DNA of 11,659 nucleotides from assembly GCA_007127275.1 (NCBI GenBank), contig SKZP01000636.1, positions 1 to 11,659 on the forward strand. Reading direction: 5' to 3'. Below are positions 8,901 through 11,659 of this stretch, piece by piece. Every line of letters begins with the position of its first letter. Within the stretch, counting starts at the first letter, position 1. Below the pieces are notes generated by a model that had not been told where the DNA came from, did not search any database, and worked only from the letters and a program-made list of their open reading frames with translations. The DNA comes from Planctomycetota bacterium (lineage in GTDB: Bacteria > Planctomycetota > UBA8742 > SKZP01). The position numbers and the translations under genes were made by a program.

Positions 8901-10130
8901 TTCAAGGCGTTCGTCGACACGCTGCACCAAGCCGGCATTGGCGTAATCCTCGACTGGGTACCCAGCCACTTTCCCGGCGACGAGCACGGCCTCGTCTACT
9001 TCGACGGCACGCACCTCTACGAGCACGCCGACCCGCGCAAGGGCTTTCATCCCGACTGGGAAAGCTACATCTTCAACTACGACCGCAACGAGGTGCGCGC
9101 CTTCCTCGAATCCAGCGCCCACTTCTGGCTCGAGGAGTATCACGTTGACGGCCTGCGCGTGGATGCCGTCGCCTCCATGCTCTACCTCGACTACTCGCGC
9201 GAGCCCGGCGAGTGGATTCCCAACGAGCACGGCGGCCGCGAGAACCTCGGCGCCATTCATTTCCTGCGCCGGCTCAACGAGGGGATCTACCAGAAGCACC
9301 CGGACGTGCAGACCTTCGCGGAAGAAAGCACCTCCTGGCCCATGGTCAGCCGGCCCACCTACGTCGGCGGCCTCGGCTTCGGGCTGAAGTGGGACATGGG
9401 CTGGATGCATGACACGCTCAAGTACATGCACTTCGACCCCGTCCACCGCAGCTACCACCACAACCGCCTGAGCTTTCGCGGCTTGTACGCGTTCAACGAA
9501 AACTTCACGCTGCCCCTAAGCCACGACGAGGTCGTCCACGGCAAAGGCAGCCTGATCAACAAGATGCCCGGGGATCCGTGGCAACGCTTCGCCAACCTGC
9601 GGCTCTTGTACGCCTACATGTACGCGCAGCCGGGCAAGAAGTTGCTGTTCATGGGCGGCGAGATTGGCCAGTGGCGCGAGTGGAACCACGACCACGGCAT
9701 TGACTGGCACCTCCTGCAGCACCCGCCGCACGGCCGCTTGCTGAAGTACGTAGCCGACTTGAACCACCTCTACCGCACCCTCCGCGCCCTCTGGGAGGTG
9801 GACTTTCACTGGGAAGGTTTCGAGTGGATTGACGCCAACGACGCCCTGCACAGCACGCTAAGCTTCCTGCGCTACTCGAAGGAACGCAACGAGATCCTGC
9901 TGTGCGCCTTCAACTTCACCCCCGTACCGCGCCACAACCACCGCCTCGGCGTACCCCAAGCCGGCCGCTGGCAAGAAATTCTAAACAGCGACGCCGAGCT
10001 CTACGGCGGCTCAAACCACGGCAACTACGGCGGCACCCACACCGAAGACCAACCCTGGCACAACAAACCACACTCCCTAACCCTAACGCTGCCGCCCCTC
10101 GGCGCGGTATACATGCGCGTAAGCACATAA
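5952..10130 (+). CDS. malQ-glgB: Fusion of 4-alpha-glucanotransferase (GH77) and 1,4-alpha-glucan branching enzyme (CBM48-GH13)
   Basis: A single 1392-residue frame joins two glycogen/maltodextrin enzymes. Residues about 1-170 are a beta-rich N-terminal extension. About 175-720 are GH77 amylomaltase, which transfers alpha-1,4-glucan segments: [41 protein letters not shown], nucleophile D482 in LRIDHV, acid/base E530 in GEDLG, D581 in NTHDTPT. A Pro/Ala/Lys-rich linker at about 724-750 leads into a CBM48 domain ([20 protein letters not shown]) and GH13 branching enzyme, which makes alpha-1,6 branches: [30 protein letters not shown], nucleophile D1071 in GLRVDAV, E1124 in FAEES, D1192 in [10 protein letters not shown]. 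Both halves keep all catalytic residues. The start is firm: an in-frame TAA at 5877 precedes the ATG and no other usable start lies between. No Shine-Dalgarno is visible before it. The GlgB half uses far more C-ending codons than the MalQ half. Confidence 0.96.
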   Translation: [1392 protein letters not shown]

Positions 10131-10131
10131 T

Positions 10132-10154
10132 CCGACCCCACCGAATGCGGTCGG
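10132..10154 (+). terminator. Weak hairpin just after malQ-glgB
   Basis: CCGACC (10132-10137) pairs with GGTCGG (10149-10154), starting two bases after the TAA stop. A second hairpin follows (CTCCCG 10159-10164 with CGGGAG 10174-10179). Neither has a T-run, so intrinsic termination is uncertain; the position is the main argument. Confidence 0.3.
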
Positions 10155-10174
10155 TTCGCTCCCGCACGCAACCC

Positions 10175-10300
10175 GGGAGGCCATGACGTTCCTTGCACGC
10201 CCGCGAATGCGGTGAACGCACTGCGCGTCCGCGGAAGCAGTGAACGAGCCCTCCCGTGTATGAGCCTGGCGCGCCACTTGCCCGTGTAAGGAAGCCTCCC
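10175..10300 (+). other. Structured noncoding region upstream of the reductase gene
   Basis: Part of a 374-base gene-free stretch (10131-10504). Outer stem: GGGAGGC (10175-10181) pairs with GCCTCCC (10294-10300), and after a 7-base bulge TTCCTTGCACG (10189-10199) pairs with CGTGTAAGGAA (10283-10293) at ten positions plus one G-U. Inside are a CACTGC/GCAGTG hairpin (about 10219-10242) and the palindrome GGCGCGCC (10268-10275). CCCGTGTA occurs twice (10253-10260 and 10281-10288). The architecture suggests a folded RNA leader or an interspersed structured repeat; it matches no riboswitch consensus I can recall. Downstream (10301-10472) are small hairpins such as GGCAG/CTGCC, GACG/CGTC and GGTTC/GAACC. 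Confidence 0.45.
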
Positions 10301-10472
10301 TGTTGACGTGCAGGAGATCAGGCACGGCAGTCCCTGGGCTGGGGGCGGAGCTGCCTTTGACAGCGTTTCCGCGCATCTTGTCGTTGAGACGAAGCGTCGT
10401 GCGTCGTACCCTTTGGGTTCGTAGAACCATCCATCATCACGACGGCAGCTTATCCGACGAACACGTAACGGA

Positions 10473-10489
10473 CTTGCCGCGTTGGCAAG
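10473..10489 (+). promoter_or_regulatory. Hairpin immediately before the ribosome binding site
   Basis: CTTGCC (10473-10478) pairs with GGCAAG (10484-10489) around a 5-base loop, ending one base before the Shine-Dalgarno sequence. A second CTTGCC at 10277-10282, inside the upstream structured region, could compete for the same GGCAAG. Confidence 0.4.
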
Positions 10490-10490
10490 C

Positions 10491-10498
10491 GAGGAGGG
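10491..10498 (+). promoter_or_regulatory. Ribosome binding site for the reductase gene
   Basis: GAGGAGGG, a near-perfect Shine-Dalgarno sequence, ends six bases before the ATG at 10505 and fixes that start. Confidence 0.85.
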
Positions 10499-10504
10499 TG
10501 CGGC

Positions 10505-11659
10505 ATGGCACGGGTGCGCAAGCACGACGGGCGAGTCGTCCAGTATGACGAAGGAAAGATTGCCCACGAAATCCTCAAGGCATGCGAGGCCGCTGGCGAG
10601 GGGGACGCGGCGATGGCCGCGGAGTTCGCGCAGATGGTAAGCTTTTTGTTGCGCAAGTATCACCCCGAGGCCGAAGCGCAGGGGGCGGTACTGGATGCAA
10701 CGATCATTGACGAAATGATTGAGAAGGTGCTGCTTCAGGCCGCGCCCGCCGTGGCGAAGAGCTTTCTGATTCGGGCGCAGCGGCGCAGCGAGCACGAGGA
10801 GCAACAGGCCGAGCGCGCGCCGCGGCCGGCACCGAGCTACGGACAGAAACGCCTCTTTCCCGACGACACGCTCACCGTCGAAGCGGAGTCGAGTGCCGAG
10901 GCACACCACTGGGAGCGCGGGCGCATTGTCGAGCAACTGCTGCGCGAGGCCGACCTCACGCCGGCGCTTGCGGAGCAGGTGGCGGAAAACGTCGAGCGGC
11001 GCCTCTACGCCTCCGGCTTGAAACGCATCTCCACCGGCGTCATCCGCGAACTCGTCAGTGCGGAACTTTTTGCGCAAGGACACACCCGAGAACGGGAGCG
11101 CCAGGCCATTCTCGGCGTGCCGAAGCATGACGTGCAGTCGGCGCTGCTGCGTGGCAAGCCTGGCGACGAGGCGGAGGTCGCCTTTCGTGACGCGGCGGAG
11201 ATTGACCGCTACCTGCACGAGGAGGTGCTGCGCCGGTACACGCTGCAGGAGGTGCACTCGCCGGAGGTGCGTGCCGCGCACACCGACGGACGGCTACACC
11301 TGCACAACCTCGGCTCCCCCATCCGACTCGACCGCGTGCGCGTGTGCCCCGAGGGGATCAAGTACGGCTGGCCGCGGAAACCGCCGCGCCACGACGACGG
11401 CTCGGGGCAAGGGCGGCGCCAGCAACACCGCGCCGGGGAACGGGTGGCCGCCCCGGCGACGGAGGAGCAGTTTTTCGCGTTGCTGCGCCGGTATGCGGAA
11501 GAGTTGCAGCAGACGTGTACGGGGCCGGTGGTGTTTGCGAACCTCTCGCTCGTGCTTGCGCCGCTCGTTGCCGAACACTCGCAAGAACAGCGTCGCGCCA
11601 CGCTGCGCCGCCTTTTCGGAGCACTTTCCGGACAGCTTGCGCGGCGGCTCACGCTTGAG
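10505..11659 (+). CDS. nrdD: Anaerobic-type (class III) ribonucleoside-triphosphate reductase, 3' end beyond window
   Basis: Reduces ribonucleotides to deoxyribonucleotides by glycyl-radical chemistry, if the assignment is right. 385 codons are visible with no stop. Residues 1-95 are an ATP-cone, the allosteric nucleotide-binding module, starting MARVRKHDGRVVQYDEGKIA. A charged linker follows to about 130. Residues 135-215 (HWERGRIVEQLL, then ERRLYASGLKRISTGVIRELV, then LGVPKHDV) match the second N-terminal helical region seen in one group of anaerobic reductases. VHSPEVRAAHTDGRLHLHNLG at 250-270 is the 'H-x-x-G-x-x-H-x-H-x-L' region that opens the reductase barrel. Residues about 288-318 are a hydrophilic, Arg/Gly-rich insert. 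The active-site cysteines and the C-terminal glycyl-radical loop lie outside the window, so a class II reductase or another ATP-cone protein cannot be fully excluded. An nrdG activase gene might be expected nearby. Confidence 0.75.
   Translation, partial: MARVRKHDGRVVQYDEGKIAHEILKACEAAGEGDAAMAAEFAQMVSFLLRKYHPEAEAQGAVLDATIIDEMIEKVLLQAAPAVAKSFLIRAQRRSEHEEQQAERAPRPAPSYGQKRLFPDDTLTVEAESSAEAHHWERGRIVEQLLREADLTPALAEQVAENVERRLYASGLKRISTGVIRELVSAELFAQGHTRERERQAILGVPKHDVQSALLRGKPGDEAEVAFRDAAEIDRYLHEEVLRRYTLQEVHSPEVRAAHTDGRLHLHNLGSPIRLDRVRVCPEGIKYGWPRKPPRHDDGSGQGRRQQHRAGERVAAPATEEQFFALLRRYAEELQQTCTGPVVFANLSLVLAPLVAEHSQEQRRATLRRLFGALSGQLARRLTLE

Noticed and set aside
10230..10242. GGAAGCAG resembling the tip of bacterial SRP RNA
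   Set aside because: The matching AGGTCC side of the asymmetric loop is missing and the surrounding stem does not fit.
10301..10460. Possible cobalamin riboswitch before the reductase
   Set aside because: The conserved GCCACTG-type core and the AGCCAGG-type box could not be found.
10025..11281. 418-codon minus-strand open frame spanning the intergenic region and the reductase
   Set aside because: It is opposite the ATP-cone gene, which has a strong ribosome binding site. The part over the intergenic region resembles no known protein.

Overview
The window is one stretch of high-GC bacterial DNA with long, densely packed genes and strongly G/C-ending codons. It carries five protein genes, two of them cut by the window edges. 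The leftmost gene encodes a large protein with repeated lectin-like beta-sandwich regions of a kind common in Planctomycetota and relatives. Together with the imperfect CCCACGG/CCGTGGG hairpins, this suggests a Planctomycetota-like or similarly large-genome environmental bacterium. That taxonomic guess is weak; no rRNA or other marker is present to confirm it.

Layout from left to right: (1) the 3' part of a gene for a protein with two beta-sandwich (DUF1080/LamG-like) regions around a helical middle (3-1730, +). (2) pgi, glucose-6-phosphate isomerase (1896-3251, +), with a clear AAGGAG ribosome binding site. (3) nadE, glutamine-dependent NAD+ synthetase (5457-3289, -), convergent with pgi across 37 bases. 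(4) A 494-base divergent intergenic region (5458-5951) holding a 169-base imperfect palindrome with 30-base arms and two GC-rich hairpins inside. (5) A 1392-residue fusion of 4-alpha-glucanotransferase (GH77, MalQ) and 1,4-alpha-glucan branching enzyme (CBM48-GH13, GlgB) (5952-10130, +). (6) A 374-base noncoding region (10131-10504) with a long-range bulged stem and several hairpins. (7) The 5' part of an ATP-cone-bearing anaerobic-type ribonucleotide reductase gene (10505 to the window end, +).

Pgi makes or consumes glucose-6-phosphate, and the MalQ-GlgB fusion lengthens, disproportionates and branches alpha-1,4-glucans, so these two fit glycogen or maltodextrin metabolism. NadE (NAD+ synthesis) and the reductase (dNTP synthesis) are general metabolism. 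Nothing shows that the set is one operon: nadE is on the opposite strand and the two large gaps separate transcription units.

The points most worth a second look are the MalQ-GlgB fusion with all six catalytic residues intact, the palindromic element in the nadE/malQ-glgB gap, and the structured leader-like region before the reductase. No phage, transposase, CRISPR, tRNA or rRNA signature was recognised.
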